Positions 14,049 to 26,092 of a DNA stretch of 64,000 nucleotides are shown here, one piece after another. The notes below the pieces were generated by a model, which was not told the DNA's origin, did no database searches, and saw only the letters and a program-made list of their open reading frames with translations. Every line of letters starts with the position of its first letter. The first letter of the stretch is position 1. The DNA comes from Allium sativum (Eukaryota; Streptophyta; Magnoliopsida; Asparagales; Amaryllidaceae): assembly GCA_030737875.1 (NCBI GenBank), contig CM060915.1, positions 636,572,786 through 636,636,785 of the forward strand. The letters run 5' to 3'. A program made the position numbers and the translations under genes.

Positions 14049-14442
14049 TATACCCTATAAGTATGCCCCTTCTCTTAACCCTAAATCCCCAGTTCATTTC
14101 AGCCTTCTGTTTTGCAATGAATCCTCTCCTCCATTTATATTTTTTTTCTTTCAAACCATTAGGAATTAGCCAAATGTCCCAACATGAAAGCTGTGGTGTA
14201 TGTTAAGGGGAAACTGCAACAAAAATATTGTGACCTAAGGTGGTCGGAGGTGGCCGGAAATTGCCACGACAACGAAGGGGATGAGTTTCGGTTTTATCTA
14301 AGATTGCGTGCAAATGATTGAGGATTAGCCAAAGTCACTAACTAGGAAGTGGAAGTTAGAGAGAGGAGATAGGGATACAACTTTATACTAGAGGGTTTGG
14401 CCTAAAAACAGCCGTGGCGGCGGCGAGGACATGAACGGAGAC
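14049..14442 (+). repeat. C-family LTR remnant, left part
   Basis: This is an AT-rich leader-like stretch beginning near a CTATAAGTATG box. It continues after the hAT insertion at 26283. The distance from the TATA-like box to the motif GTTCATACA, once the nested insertions are removed, is about 775 bases; in LTR C it is about 818. This supports a shared origin. Confidence 0.5.
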
Positions 14443-15116
14443 TAGAGATGGAAATTTAATCCGCGAAGATGGGTACCTGTGGAGACCCGCGCCTAATCGG
14501 GTGGGGTTCCCCGACTTAGCGGGTAATGGAGCGGGGCCGGAGGATCATTTCAATACCCGAAGCGGGTACGGGGCGGGTACGGAGGTAATACTATTCGCCT
14601 CATATCCGACCCGATATATATTTCCTATTAAAGAACGTGTACGTTAGGCATATATACATTAAGTAGAAACATAGATTGTTGTGCACTTGTGCTGTGTCTA
14701 TTCAGTTTAACAAATTGTATCATTTCACATGCGGCTGTGCTTATTAAATGTTATTTAATAATAACACCTATTCATATCATGCATGCTATTTGTTGTGCCT
14801 GTGTCCGTTCATTTTCCTTACTTCTTGTATATAATAAGAAAAATGAATTCATAGCATTAACAGAACACTATACTTTTTTTTATAAACACAGGAATATGGA
14901 CAAATATACATGCATGCATGACATAATTATACATTCCCGGAAACATACATAGCAACAAAAGTAACAAAACACTACTTTTTCTGCTTTTTATTTTTTTATA
15001 ACACACGAACATGGATAAACATACATGCACGCATGACATAAATATACATCTTTTTACCCTTTTTTCTAAGTTGTTGATGTGACATTGTCTAGACCATATC
15101 TTTAGCATTTAAGTGT

Positions 15117-15121
15117 ATTGT
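15117..15121. repeat. Target-site duplication, left copy (ATTGT)
   Basis: ATTGT directly precedes the left LTR and recurs exactly at 26088-26092 after the right LTR. This is the 5-bp duplication expected of Ty3/gypsy integration. Confidence 0.95.
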
Positions 15122-16771
15122 TGTAACACCCCACCTCCACTAGGATCACTCCTTAGAATGTACTAGCTTTGGAGGGGCGTTATTGTGAAGGTAAAACATG
15201 CACAGAGATATCGCAAGACAGAATATATAAAAGTAAATATAAGTAAAGCAGCGGTAGCAGATAAAAACCCATCATCATCCTCTCACAAAAAAACCAACAT
15301 AGTCAAATACATAATATCAAAATGTCATGATCCAAAATACAACATAAGTCTAGATACGTGATAACTAAATACATGGTAAAACATCAGTACTAATCCCCAG
15401 AAATAAAAGATAAGCCACAGCTAGCTCAGATCCATACATGAGCTATCCAACAAGCAAGCCAAAGATCCACTAAGCAGATGTAGCCCCTCCCTGAGAACCT
15501 GTGGGGGGGGGGGGGAAACGGAAGAAAAGAAGCGAAAGAAAATAGGTCAGTCAAAAAGACTGGTAAGCCCTACTACGATCGATCTTTAAACTAATAAAGT
15601 TAACAGTATGATGGAAACCGAGATGAACATACTGGCGATAGATAAAGGTGACATCACATAGATGAGATTAAACTTTGCACCACAGTGTACTAGCAAACCC
15701 ACAAAACAGATCTTGATCCCTTAGCCCAAACTTTGGCCCAATAATATGAAGTGACCTTAGTATAAGGTCCAGCCCAACGGTCTAGTCGATCGGCTCCCTA
15801 TAAACCTAACACGTCCAGTGTTGGTGTCCATACGGCCCACATGGATGTAGTCAGACTGCGCTGGGTCCACCTTTGGGTGTATCAAGCCCTCGGGTGTCAA
15901 CCCCAGACACCTAAGCAATAATGCACAGTCTAAACCTACTGGTACCCGTGCCTCGAGTTTGTCCAACATCGGGCTACGTGCACGTCCGTAGCCCGCCGGA
16001 CCCGCACCGCTGTACCACTCAGCCGTCGCTTTGGTCGCTTACATCCGTCCAGTAATCGTGCCCCGCCCTAACCTAGCTATAGGGTTGTGGTGATACCAAA
16101 CTGGGATTACTACTGGAACAGACCACGTTGCTAGGGTTTCTAAGAGGGTTAAGTGTGGTTTTAACCCCTCACTAATCATGGATTAAATTAGTTAAGTGTA
16201 ACTACTTAACCCTATCTAATCCTCGCATCCCCATTATTGGTTAAGTATTAGTGGGCCATGACTTAACCCTAATCATGAGGCATTAATTACTTAACGCACC
16301 CAACCTCTCACATTAGACATCCGTGGTTACCTGGGAAGATTTACACCACGTCTAGGTCTAACCTCGGGTCTTATGGTGCAACATGACCAACTACCCACAT
16401 TAGACCCCACGTTGTGGTTACCTAGGAAGATTTACACCACAACTAGGTCTAACCTCGAGTTGGCCATATCATGTTATCTAACGTCATGTCCACTTTAAAA
16501 CATATTTACAAGTTAACATATACTTGGGTAGACCTAACTTAATAGGTAAATTCCCAAGGGGTAGACCTAACTTAATAGGTAAATTCCCAATCTTTTAGTT
16601 TCATGTATTTTTAAGTTTACCCAAACCCTCCCAACGTCATTATCTCGCTTACATATTCGTCATAACGCATAAGGGTAAAAAGGTAACTTGGCATAACATA
16701 CATGGTGAACTTCACATATCATCATAATCATGCATACATGTTAAACTTGCAAATCATGTCATAATGAACTC

Positions 16772-17096
16772 GCATAAACATGCATAGCTTATTGAAACTT
16801 GCATAACATGGTAAGGTGAACTTGCATAAACATGCATAACCCATAAAACTTGCATAACATGGTAGGGTGAACTTGCATAAACATGCATAACTTATGAAAC
16901 ATGTAAAACATGGCATAGTGAATTCGCATAAGCATGCATAACTTGTGAAACATGTAAAACATGGCATAGTAATCTCGCATAAGCATGCATAACTTATGAA
17001 ACATGTAAAACATGGCATGGTAATCTCGCATAAGCATGCATAACTTATGAAACATGTAAAACATGGCATAGTGAGTTCGCATAAGCATGCATAATC
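16772..17096. repeat. 51-bp tandem repeat inside left LTR
   Basis: Six full units (one 52 bp, the others 51 bp) and a partial seventh are present, each starting GCATAARCATGCATAA and containing AACATGG. A more degenerate unit precedes them. Because 51 is a multiple of three, the array gives a repetitive 17-residue open frame by chance. The same array is at 24873-25197. Confidence 0.92.
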
Positions 17097-17493
17097 AAAT
17101 AAACATGTACAAATCTCAACTTTCACCACATGATAACTTTAGAGTTTGCAAAGTGAAGGTAAGAGGGCTTACAAATATAAACAAGTCACAAATCCACCAA
17201 ATAAGATGAAGAAGCCCTTTGAAAACCCAAAACAAAGCTTTAAATAAGAAAACCCTTTTGCAAAATCCCAAAAACACAAGCTTAGCAAATCAAACTTGCA
17301 ACTTAATGAAGTATGCAAGTTATTAAGCATTCATACAACATAGAAAAGGTTGCATGATCATCATATCTTCATAGGATTAAACTTTGAGGAAGGTGGAGGC
17401 TAGGGATTTTAGGTGGAGGCCATTTGAGGATTCAATTTGGCATAGTTTAGTTGCTAGATTGATTAATAAGGCTTTAGGGTAGGATTAGGGGTA

Positions 17494-17501
17494 TATTTAT
17501 A
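17494..17501 (-). promoter_or_regulatory. TATA box of left LTR
   Basis: TATAAATA on the minus strand, in the orientation of the element. It is the likely pol II promoter of the LTR; the identical copy in the 5' LTR is at 25595-25602. Confidence 0.6.
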
Positions 17502-17986
17502 GAGAATTAGAGTGTTTTAAGCCCTAGGATTAACCCTAGAATAGTTTTGGCCCGTCAGATCTCGGAACTCTCTAGAACCAAGCCACCCCATCAAGCCCAA
17601 ATCAAAATGGTGCACCAGGCTAGACTGCCTGGGCACCCCCTGTCGACAGGGCTGTCGACAGGGCAGTCGACATGCCTAGGGACCCTGTCGACAGGCCTGT
17701 CGACATGCGGGTCCTGGCGGGATTTTTTCCCGCCTTGGCCCAGCTGGCCCAAATCCCTGTTTTTAATTTCAAATTTAAATCTGTTTTTACTTAGAAATTT
17801 TCTGCAAACTTCAATGGGCCTTAACTGGGTCATACGGACTCCGATTTTCGAAAACTCGGACTCTATTTCGCGTATTTTTCCGAGACGAACGCAATGGCAT
17901 AGCCCGTTTCCCTTGATTCCCATTTTATAATTTAATTCTGCCTCAATTTATGTTATAACAGATTATTGAAAATACGGGTTGTTACA

Positions 17987-18021
17987 TTCTCCCCTCCTAA
18001 AAGGATTTCGTCCCCGAAATC
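17987..18021 (-). promoter_or_regulatory. Polypurine tract and adjacent hairpin of the young element
   Basis: Read on the minus strand, AGGAGGGGAGAA ends directly at the 3' LTR and primes plus-strand synthesis. At 18004-18021 the sequence GATTTCG-GGGA-CGAAATC forms a perfect 7-bp stem with a 4-base loop. Comparable hairpins occur at 6455-6476 and 45399-45416. Confidence 0.85.
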
Positions 18022-18541
18022 TTCAAGTTAGGAAGAGCGTATCCTACCATCCAATCATCCATCTACTCAAAGCATCATCCACGAGCAATCATTGTCCTTA
18101 CAAGCTTCTAAATGCTGGATGAACATATGCAAAAGTGTGTGTATATGTACCTATTTAATGCAAAGATCAATGCAAAATATGTTAGTGAAATGTATCCATA
18201 TGTATGCAAATCCCTAACATAATGTATAATATCTACATGCGTGCTCAATCATACATCCATATGCAACATCCATGTGATTGCATACAAATTTCATTCAAGA
18301 ATAAGCATAAACACCCATGCACATGCAATATGAGGAGTGTGTGAGCCGATCTAGTGCCTAATGTGTATCATGCATCCACGAGTAACCACTTGCAAACACT
18401 TGCAACCACTCGCAACCATCAAACATAACATGTTTCAAACACATGTTTCATCCAAAGGGTTTCTACCTAAGGTTCTCATGATAAGATAGACACGATGAAC
18501 TAGATAAACTAGATAGACATGGATAGCAAAAGAAAGATATA
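18022..18541 (-). other. Non-coding 3' untranslated region of the young element
   Basis: This AT-rich stretch lies between the end of the gag-pol reading frame (including its part beyond the premature stop) and the hairpin/polypurine tract. It holds repeated ATGCA and CATCCAT words but no credible coding region. Confidence 0.6.
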
Positions 18542-18643
18542 CTAACAAAGGAAAGAGATTGAGAGTGTACCCTCAAAAAGGAATGGATAAAGCCCACGCA
18601 TCTTCTCCTCGGTTTCCCAAGTTGCGTCTTCTTCGGCTTCACC
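18542..18643 (-). pseudogene. Detached C-terminal chromodomain end of gag-pol
   Basis: The same reading frame continues for 33 codons beyond the stop at 18644-18646 and ends at a TAG (18542-18544). It includes the ATWE motif and acidic stretch typical of the end of chromoviral chromodomains. In this copy it cannot be translated without readthrough. The older element D keeps an uninterrupted version of this segment. Confidence 0.75.
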
Positions 18644-21600
18644 TCATTGAACTTTCACCAACCTGACCTCCCGATTCCTTAGCTTCTTGGTCTCTGTCCC
18701 CAAGATACGAATCGGAGCTCTCCTTAAAGTTGCTTCTTTCTCTACTTCCATGTCTTCAAGAATGCTAGGTTCAACCACCTCAGCGGACTCATGCAGGCAC
18801 TTTCGGAGATGCGAGACATGGAAGACATTATGCACTCCGGACAACTTTTCGGGCAATTGCACTCTATAAGCCATCTTCCCTATTTTCTCTATGATAGGGA
18901 AGGGTCCAACAAATCTCGGTGCTAGCTTTCCAACAGCTCCGAATCGGACCACATTCCGCAAAGGAGAAACCTTTACGAAAACCTTGTCCCCAACCTCAAA
19001 CTCTAAATCAGACCTCCGCTTATCAGCATAAGATTTCTGTCTGTCTTGGGCTGCCTTCATTCGTCTTCTGATCAACTCGACCTTCTCGGATGTATCTCTA
19101 ATCATGTCAGGTCCAAGTATAAGCTTGTCTGTAGTCTCCCACCAACATGTAGGTGACTTGCATGGTCTCCCATATAAAGCCTCAAACGGTGCCATACCAA
19201 TGCTCGCCTGATAACTGTTATTATAAGCAAATTCTACAAGAGGAAGGTGGTCTTCCCAAGTACCACCAAAATCCAAGATGCAAAGTCTCAACAAGTCCTC
19301 AAGTACCCTATTCACCCTTTCTGTTTGGCCGTCTGTTTGTGGGTGATAGGCCGTGCTCAGGTTCAATCTCGTGCCCATAGCTTCCTGTAAACTGTTCCAG
19401 AACTGACTAGTAAAGATGGGGTCTCGGTCACTGACTATGCTGGAAGGGACTCCATGTAGTCGCACTATCTCACGAAGATATACTGATGCTAGTCCAGATG
19501 CGGTCCTTTTGCTCTTCACTGGGATAAAATGAGCACTCTTCGTAAGCCTATCTACAATGACCCATATGCTCGTATTCCCTCTCCTTGACCTTGGAAGCCC
19601 ATCAATAAAGTCCATAGAAATGCTCTCCCACTTCCATAGCGGGACCTCTAGCGGATGTAATAGCCCACCGGGCTTCTTTGACTCAGCTTTTACTCTCTGA
19701 CAAATAACACATCTCGAGACAAACTCCGCCACATCCTTCTTCATTCCGGGCCAGAAGAAAACGCGCTTCATGTCCTTATACATCTTATCACCACCTGGAT
19801 GTATAGTCATCTTGGAGCGATGTGCTTCCTCAAGAACTTTCCCCACCAAGTCTTCTACCATCGGAACACAAAGCCTTCCGTCTCTCCTCAGCCAACCCTT
19901 ATCGTCTATAGAATACCGAGCAAGGTGACTAGATGTCTCCCCTCGAACCAGCTTGTCCATGATCTCAATTATCTGAGGGTCTTCCTTCTGTGAAGCCCCG
20001 ACTTGATCCAGAAGGGTAGGCCTGAGCTCTAGAGATGCCAAAGAACCGGTCATCGTCTCAACTGTCAAGGAAAAATCAAAGGTTGCCAAGAACTCTAAAT
20101 TCTTCATCTCAACAAATAGAGGACTTAGTGTCAACCTTTTCCTACTCAACGCATCCGCTACAACATTCCCCTTGCCAGGGGTATAGGCTATGTCAAAATC
20201 ATAGGAAGCCAGGAATTCCATCCATCTCTGCTGCCTCAAGTTCAGATCCTTCTGCGAAAAGAGATACTTCAAAGACTTATGATCAGTATACAGCTCAAAT
20301 CTCTCTCCCAGAAGATAATGTCGCCAAGCTTTGAGTGCATATACAATCGCTGCCAGCTCTAGATCATGAGTGGGATAATTTCTCTCATGCACCTTAAGTT
20401 GCCTCCCACCAAAACATATAACTCTGCCCTCTTGCATTAGAACGGCGCCCAATCCCGTGCCACAAGCATCAGTGTACACGGTAAATATCTTACCACCATC
20501 GGGTAAAGCTAGAACGGGTGCGGAGGTAAGGGCTCTCTTGAGTTTCTGAAAAGCAAGCTCACAATCCATATCCCAAGCAAAGACTAAGTTCTTCTTCGTC
20601 AACTTAGTAAGAGGAGCGGATATCTTCGCGAAGTCCTTGATGAACTTCCGGTAAAAACCCGCAAGACCTAGAAAGCTTCTTACCTCGGTTGCATTCCTTG
20701 GAGTCTTCCAATCCTGAACTGCAACCACCTTAGCGGGATCCACCGCCAAGCCTTGCTTGGATACGATATGCCCAAGGAATCTGACTTCCCTCCTCCAAAA
20801 GTGGCACTTGGAGAACTTGGCCTTTAACTGGTGTGCTCTGAGCGTATCCATCACCTCTACTAGGTGCCTCGTATGCTCTTCTTCATTCTTGGAGAAGACC
20901 AGAATATCATCCACAAAGACCACGACAAACTTATTCAAGAACTCCCGAAACACCCTACTCATCAAATCCACAAAATACGCGGGTGCATTCGTCAAACCGA
21001 ACGGCATAACAAGCCATTCAAAGAATCCGTCTGGAGTTCTGAATGCAGTCTTGTCTATACTATCTTCAGCCACTCTGAGCTGATGAAAACCCGTAGCAAG
21101 ATCAAGCTGAGAGAAAACAGAAGCACCAACAAGCTGATCAAAGAGATCATCGATCCTCGGTAACGGGTGTCTGTTCTTCTTAGTCAGCTTATTCAATTCT
21201 CTATAATCCACACAGAGCCGAAGAGAACCATCTGCCTTAGTTGCAAACACCACAGGCGCTCCCCATTCGGATATACTCCTTCTGATGAAGTTCTTCTCAA
21301 GCAATTCTTTCACTTGCTTGCTCAGCTCCCGTCTCTCACGCGGAGCCATATGCCGAACGGGCAAAGAAACAGGCTTAGCATTATCCACTAGATAGATGCG
21401 AAAATCAATCTCTCGTTTAGGGGGCAACCCCTTAACCTCTTCAAAAACATCTGGATAATCTCGGACCACCCTTACAGACCGAAGGGCCTCCTCTGATGAG
21501 TCGAGAGATTCTAGATAGCATAACATGACGGGATTCTTCGGATTGCATGAAATCTCTAAGGTGTTGCCCAGGCGAGTTACAAGCCTTACAACCCTATGCT

Positions 21601-23029
21601 CACAATCCAGAATGGCTCCATATCTAGACAGCCAATCCATGCCCAAGATCAATCTGTATCCCCTGAAACCTAGAACATACGCACTACACAAGAACTCTAC
21701 GCTGAGTATAGAGATCCTCAGATCCTCACATATCATAGATAGATGAGCAGAACCCCCAATGGGATTAGAAACACAAACGGGATCATCCACTAAGCTAGTA
21801 CTAAGGTGCAAGTTATCAACAAGATCAGATGAAATAAAGCTATGTGAAGCACCAGAATCAAACAAGGTACGTACTGGAAGATCAGAGATATAAACAAGGT
21901 TCTCAACAGAAACACTACCTCGTTCGGGAACTGAAGCGGCATTGAGAGCATGAACTTGCCCTCCTGAAGGCCCAGCCTGTCCTTTCTTCTTTGGGCATTC
22001 TTTGCTAAAGTGCCCAGTCTCTCCACAAGAAAAGCATCCACCACTAAGCTTCCTTTTCTTCTTCCTGCAATCCTTAGCAAAATGCCCAGCTATGCCACAG
22101 TAATTGCACTTTCCCTTGCCTTTGTTGTTGTTGTTCCCCTTCTTGTTCTTGCCCTGATTCCCCTGGCTGCTTTGACCCCCTTGATTGCCTTTGCCTTGAG
22201 AATCAGTCTTCTTTGCTTGAGTATCACTCGACTTGACTTCTTTCTTCCCATCTCCCTGAAGCAGAGCCATATTGACCAAACTCTCAAAAGTAGCTCCATG
22301 CGGAATATGTGACATCGCCAAGCCCTGTAGCGGCTCATTCAACCCCCTAGCAAATCGAAGAGCCTTCTTCTCCGGGGTGTTTACCATATCTAAACCAAAG
22401 CGGGCCAGCTGATTAAACTTGTTCACATACTCCTTGACAGACATATCACCTTGCTTTAATGCAATGAACTTCTCCATTTGTAAATTTGCCTCAGCCGAAG
22501 ATAGAAACTTGGTCACAAATCTAGCCCTTAAATCGGCCCAAGTCTCAACGGGCCTCGTCCCATTGGTGACCTCCCACCAATAGGCCGCCTCATCCTTCAA
22601 AAGCCATACTGTCAATAAAATCTTCCTCTCGTCATCAATTCCAAAGATAGCAAACAAGTCCTCCGTGTCTTTCAGCCAATTCCTAGCTTCAACAAAAGAT
22701 TCCGTGCCTAGGAAGTTCTTGCCTCCCATCGCCTTGAAGTCTTTACAAACCTTTGTAAATTCAACCTGAGGATGCTGAGGGGGAGGAGGAGGAAGAGGAG
22801 CCTCAGCAACGGGAGGGGGAGGAACATTAGCAACGGGAGGGGGAATATTAACCGCTGGAGGAGGGGGAACAGGAATCACCGGAGGAGGGATATTAGGGAT
22901 AGGATTCTCAACTACAGGAGGAGGAGTGGGAGTAGGGTTGGCGGGACCAGCTGCCGCCCTAGCCTCTAGAAGTCTCCTATACCAGAGTGGTACGTTCACT
23001 CCATCTGGGATGTCAAGATTCTCAGCCAT
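18644..23029 (-). CDS. Ty3/gypsy gag-pol polyprotein, 1461 aa, chromodomain cut short
   Basis: This single frame encodes the capsid and the enzymes for reverse transcription and integration, acting in cytoplasmic particles and then the nucleus. In order: a proline-rich N-terminus (about residues 30-90); a retrotransposon gag domain (about 95-260); two CCHC zinc knuckles ([14 protein letters not shown] and [14 protein letters not shown], about 305-345); an aspartic protease with DSG at about 391; reverse transcriptase with FVDD at about 706; RNase H from about 850; an integrase zinc domain (HPGG...CVIC, about 1075-1120); and an integrase core with Asp near 1139 and 1199 and Glu near 1243. The tail enters a chromodomain but stops after LVKVQ at a TGA where family members have Trp. 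All catalytic motifs look intact. The start is the first Met in frame, about 195 bp inside the 5' LTR boundary. The product is probably active except for chromatin targeting. Confidence 0.96.
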   Translation of the reverse strand: MAENLDIPDGVNVPLWYRRLLEARAAAGPANPTPTPPPVVENPIPNIPPPVIPVPPPPAVNIPPPVANVPPPPVAEAPLPPPPPQHPQVEFTKVCKDFKAMGGKNFLGTESFVEARNWLKDTEDLFAIFGIDDERKILLTVWLLKDEAAYWWEVTNGTRPVETWADLRARFVTKFLSSAEANLQMEKFIALKQGDMSVKEYVNKFNQLARFGLDMVNTPEKKALRFARGLNEPLQGLAMSHIPHGATFESLVNMALLQGDGKKEVKSSDTQAKKTDSQGKGNQGGQSSQGNQGKNKKGNNNNKGKGKCNYCGIAGHFAKDCRKKKRKLSGGCFSCGETGHFSKECPKKKGQAGPSGGQVHALNAASVPERGSVSVENLVYISDLPVRTLFDSGASHSFISSDLVDNLHLSTSLVDDPVCVSNPIGGSAHLSMICEDLRISILSVEFLCSAYVLGFRGYRLILGMDWLSRYGAILDCEHRVVRLVTRLGNTLEISCNPKNPVMLCYLESLDSSEEALRSVRVVRDYPDVFEEVKGLPPKREIDFRIYLVDNAKPVSLPVRHMAPRERRELSKQVKELLEKNFIRRSISEWGAPVVFATKADGSLRLCVDYRELNKLTKKNRHPLPRIDDLFDQLVGASVFSQLDLATGFHQLRVAEDSIDKTAFRTPDGFFEWLVMPFGLTNAPAYFVDLMSRVFREFLNKFVVVFVDDILVFSKNEEEHTRHLVEVMDTLRAHQLKAKFSKCHFWRREVRFLGHIVSKQGLAVDPAKVVAVQDWKTPRNATEVRSFLGLAGFYRKFIKDFAKISAPLTKLTKKNLVFAWDMDCELAFQKLKRALTSAPVLALPDGGKIFTVYTDACGTGLGAVLMQEGRVICFGGRQLKVHERNYPTHDLELAAIVYALKAWRHYLLGERFELYTDHKSLKYLFSQKDLNLRQQRWMEFLASYDFDIAYTPGKGNVVADALSRKRLTLSPLFVEMKNLEFLATFDFSLTVETMTGSLASLELRPTLLDQVGASQKEDPQIIEIMDKLVRGETSSHLARYSIDDKGWLRRDGRLCVPMVEDLVGKVLEEAHRSKMTIHPGGDKMYKDMKRVFFWPGMKKDVAEFVSRCVICQRVKAESKKPGGLLHPLEVPLWKWESISMDFIDGLPRSRRGNTSIWVIVDRLTKSAHFIPVKSKRTASGLASVYLREIVRLHGVPSSIVSDRDPIFTSQFWNSLQEAMGTRLNLSTAYHPQTDGQTERVNRVLEDLLRLCILDFGGTWEDHLPLVEFAYNNSYQASIGMAPFEALYGRPCKSPTCWWETTDKLILGPDMIRDTSEKVELIRRRMKAAQDRQKSYADKRRSDLEFEVGDKVFVKVSPLRNVVRFGAVGKLAPRFVGPFPIIEKIGKMAYRVQLPEKLSGVHNVFHVSHLRKCLHESAEVVEPSILEDMEVEKEATLRRAPIRILGTETKKLRNREVRLVKVQ

Positions 23030-23210
23030 ACTGAAACGAAAGATAAGATAAGATCAGGTCAAGGGAACGAAGGATAACACTAATGGCTTTTGGGGATTAG
23101 CCTTAAAATAATCTAGACTTTATTTTGGAAAATACTTAGTAGGTTTTTGAAAATAGTCTTTCAAAAAGGTTTTTTTTTTCAAAAATTTTGTTCAATCTTG
23201 TTAACCTTGT

Positions 23211-23222
23211 GCTCTGATACCA
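23211..23222 (-). other. Primer binding site, initiator-Met tRNA
   Basis: On the minus strand TGGTATCAGAGC lies two bases inside the 5' LTR. It matches the complement of the 3' end of plant initiator-Met tRNA and confirms the element's minus orientation. Confidence 0.93.
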
Positions 23223-24872
23223 AATGTAACACCCCACCTCCACTAGGATCACTCCTTAGAATGTACTAGCTTTGGAGGGGCGTTATTGTGAAGGTAAAAC
23301 ATGCACAGAGATATCGCAAGACAGAATATATAAAAGTAAATATAAGTAAAGCAGCGGTAGCAGATAAAAACCCATCATCATCCTCTCACAAAAAAACCAA
23401 CATAGTCAAATACATAATATCAAAATGTCATGATCCAAAATACAACATAAGTCTAGATACGTGATAACTAAATACATGGTAAAACATCAGTACTAATCCC
23501 CAGAAATAAAAGATAAGCCACAGCTAGCTCAGATCCATACATGAGCTATCCAACAAGCAAGCCAAAGATCCACTAAGCAGATGTAGCCCCTCCCTGAGAA
23601 CCTGTGGGGGGGGGGGAAACGGAAGAAAAGAAGCGAAAGAAAATAGGTCAGTCAAAAAGACTGGTAAGCCCTACTACGATCAATCTTTAAACTAATAAAG
23701 TTAACAGTATGATGGAAACCGAGATGAACATACTGGCGATAGATAAAGGTGACATCACATAGATGAGATTAAACTTTGCACCACAGTGTACTAGCAAACC
23801 CACAAAACAGATCTTGATCCCTTAGCCCAAACTTTGGCCCAATAATATGAAGTGACCTTAGTATAAGGTCCAGCCCAACGGTCTAGTCGATCGGCTCCCT
23901 ATAAACCTAACACGTCCAGTGTTGGTGTCCATACGGCCCACATGGATGTAGTCAGACTGCGCTGGGTCCACCTTTGGGTGTATCAAGCCCTCGGGTGTCA
24001 ACCCCAGACACCTAAGCAATAATGCACAGTCTAAACCTACTGGTACCCGTGCCTCGAGTTTGTCCAACATCGGGCTACGTGCACGTCCGTAGCCCGCCGG
24101 ACCCGCACCGCTGTACCACTCAGCCGTCGCTTTGGTCGCTTACATCCGTCCAGTAATCGTGCCCCGCCCTAACCTAGCTATAGGGTTGTGGTGATACCAA
24201 ACTGGGATTACTGCTGGAACAGACCACGTTGCTAGGGTTTCTAAGAGGGTTAAGTGTGGTTTTAACCCCTCACTAATCATGGATTAAATTAGTTAAGTGT
24301 AACTACTTAACCCCATCTAATCCTCGCATCCCCATTATTGGTTAAGTATTAGTGGGCCATGACTTAACCCTAATCATGAGGCATTAATTACTTAACGCAC
24401 CCAACCTCTCACATTAGACATCCGTGGTTACCTGGGAAGATTTACACCACGTCTAGGTCTAACCTCGGGTCTTATGGTGCAACATGACCAACTACCCACA
24501 TTAGACCCCACGTTGTGGTTACCTAGGAAGATTTACACCACAACTAGGTCTAACCTCGAGTTGGCCATATCATGTTATCTAACGTCATGTCCACTTTAAA
24601 ACATATTTACAAGTTAACATATACTTGGGTAGACCTAACTTAATAGGTAAATTCCCAAGGGGTAGACCTAACTTAATAGGTAAATTCCCAATCTTTTAGT
24701 TTCATGTATTTTTAAGTTTACCCAAACCCTCCCAACGTCATTATCTCGCTTACATATTCGTCATAACGCATAAGGGTAAAAAGGTAACTTGGCATAACAT
24801 ACATGGTGAACTTCACATATCATCATAATCATGCATACATGTTAAACTTGCAAATCATGTCATAATGAACTC

Positions 24873-25197
24873 GCATAAACATGCATAGCTTATTGAAACT
24901 TGCATAACATGGTAAGGTGAACTTGCATAAACATGCATAACCCATAAAACTTGCATAACATGGTAGGGTGAACTTGCATAAACATGCATAACTTATGAAA
25001 CATGTAAAACATGGCATAGTGAATTCGCATAAGCATGCATAACTTGTGAAACATGTAAAACATGGCATAGTAATCTCGCATAAGCATGCATAACTTATGA
25101 AACATGTAAAACATGGCATGGTAATCTCGCATAAGCATGCATAACTTATGAAACATGTAAAACATGGCATAGTGAGTTCGCATAAGCATGCATAATC
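24873..25197. repeat. 51-bp tandem repeat inside right LTR
   Basis: The same six-and-a-third units as at 16772-17096, with no unit gained or lost between the LTRs. The array therefore predates this insertion. Confidence 0.92.
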
Positions 25198-25594
25198 AAA
25201 TAAACATGTACAAATCTCAACTTTCACCACATGATAACTTTAGAGTTTGCAAAGTGAAGGTAAGAGGGCTTACAAATATAAACAAGTCACAAATCCACCA
25301 AATAAGATGAAGAAGCCCTTTGAAAACCCAAAACAAAGCTTTAAATAAGAAAACCCTTTTGCAAAATCCCAAAAACACAAGCTTAGCAAATCAAACTTGC
25401 AACTTAATGAAGTATGCAAGTTATTAAGCATTCATACAACATAGAAAAGGTTGCATGATCATCATATCTTCATAGGATTAAACTTTGAGGAAGGTGGAGG
25501 CTAGGGATTTTAGGTGGAGGCCATTTGAGGATTCAATTTGGCATAGTTTAGTTGCTAGATTGATTAATAAGGCTTTAGGGTAGGATTAGGGGTA

Positions 25595-25602
25595 TATTTA
25601 TA
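25595..25602 (-). promoter_or_regulatory. TATA box of the 5' LTR
   Basis: TATAAATA on the minus strand, about 490 bp from the upstream edge of the LTR in element orientation. It is the likely promoter for the genomic transcript. Confidence 0.6.
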
Positions 25603-26087
25603 GAGAATTAGAGTGTTTTAAGCCCTAGGATTAACCCTAGAATAGTTTTGGCCCGTCAGATCTCGGAACTCTCTAGAACCAAGCCACCCCATCAAGCCCA
25701 AATCAAAATGGTGCACCAGGCTAGACTGCCTGGGCACCCCCTGTCGACAGGGCTGTCGACAGGGCAGTCGACATGCCTAGGGACCCTGTCGACAGGCCTG
25801 TCGACATGCGGGTCCTGGCGGGATTTTTTCCCGCCTTGGCCCAGCTGGCCCAAATCCCTGTTTTTAATTTCAAATTTAAATCTGTTTTTACTTAGAAATT
25901 TTCTGCAAACTTCAATGGGCCTTAACTGGGTCATACGGACTCCGATTTTCGAAAACTCGGACTCTATTTCGCGTATTTTTCCGAGACGAACGCAATGGCA
26001 TAGCCCGTTTCCCTTGATTCCCATTTTATAATTTAATTCTGCCTCAATTTATGTTATAACAGATTATTGAAAATACGGGTTGTTACA

Positions 26088-26092
26088 ATTGT
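26088..26092. repeat. Target-site duplication, right copy (ATTGT)
   Basis: Exact match to 15117-15121. Confidence 0.95.

Larger units (their letters stand above)
15122..17986 (-). repeat. Left LTR (3' LTR) of the young gypsy element
   Basis: It starts TGTAACACCCC and ends GGTTGTTACA on the plus strand, and is almost identical to 23225-26087. It contains a 13-G run near 15503, a 51-bp tandem array (16772-17096), a cluster of GTCGAC palindromes (17642-17704) and a TATA box on the minus strand at 17494-17501. The open frames inside it, including one over the array, are not credible genes. Confidence 0.97.
15122..26087 (-). mobile_element. Complete young Ty3/gypsy retrotransposon, Tekay/Del-type chromovirus
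   Basis: The element is 10,966 bp with 2865 and 2863 bp LTRs (TG...CA), a perfect ATTGT duplication, an initiator-Met primer site, a polypurine tract and one gag-pol frame on the minus strand. The LTRs differ at only three substitutions I could find (15581/23682, 16112/24213, 16213/24314) plus a G-run length change (13 against 11), roughly 0.1%. That implies insertion within about the last hundred thousand years at usual plant rates. The long LTRs, Met-i priming, protease-RT-RNase H-integrase order and C-terminal chromodomain remnant fit the Tekay/Del clade. The clade call rests on recognition, not a tree. Confidence 0.95.
23225..26087 (-). repeat. Right LTR (5' LTR) of the young gypsy element
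   Basis: 2863 bp, bounded by TGTAACACC and TTGTTACA and followed by the ATTGT duplication. As the 5' LTR it supplies the promoter, with TATAAATA on the minus strand at 25595-25602. It differs from the left LTR at three substitutions seen by eye and by two G residues in the G run. Confidence 0.97.

Noticed and set aside
15757..15969. 70-codon minus-strand frame repeated at 23858-24070
   Set aside because: It lies inside both LTRs of the gypsy element and has no recognisable family. It is duplicated only because the LTR is.
16728..17129. 133- and 99-codon repetitive open frames on the minus strand
   Set aside because: They are produced by the 51-bp tandem repeat, whose length is a multiple of three. 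They recur identically in the other LTR, with no independent coding evidence.
24829..25230. CRISPR-like regular repeats
   Set aside because: Units are contiguous 51-bp tandem repeats without unique spacers, in a plant LTR.
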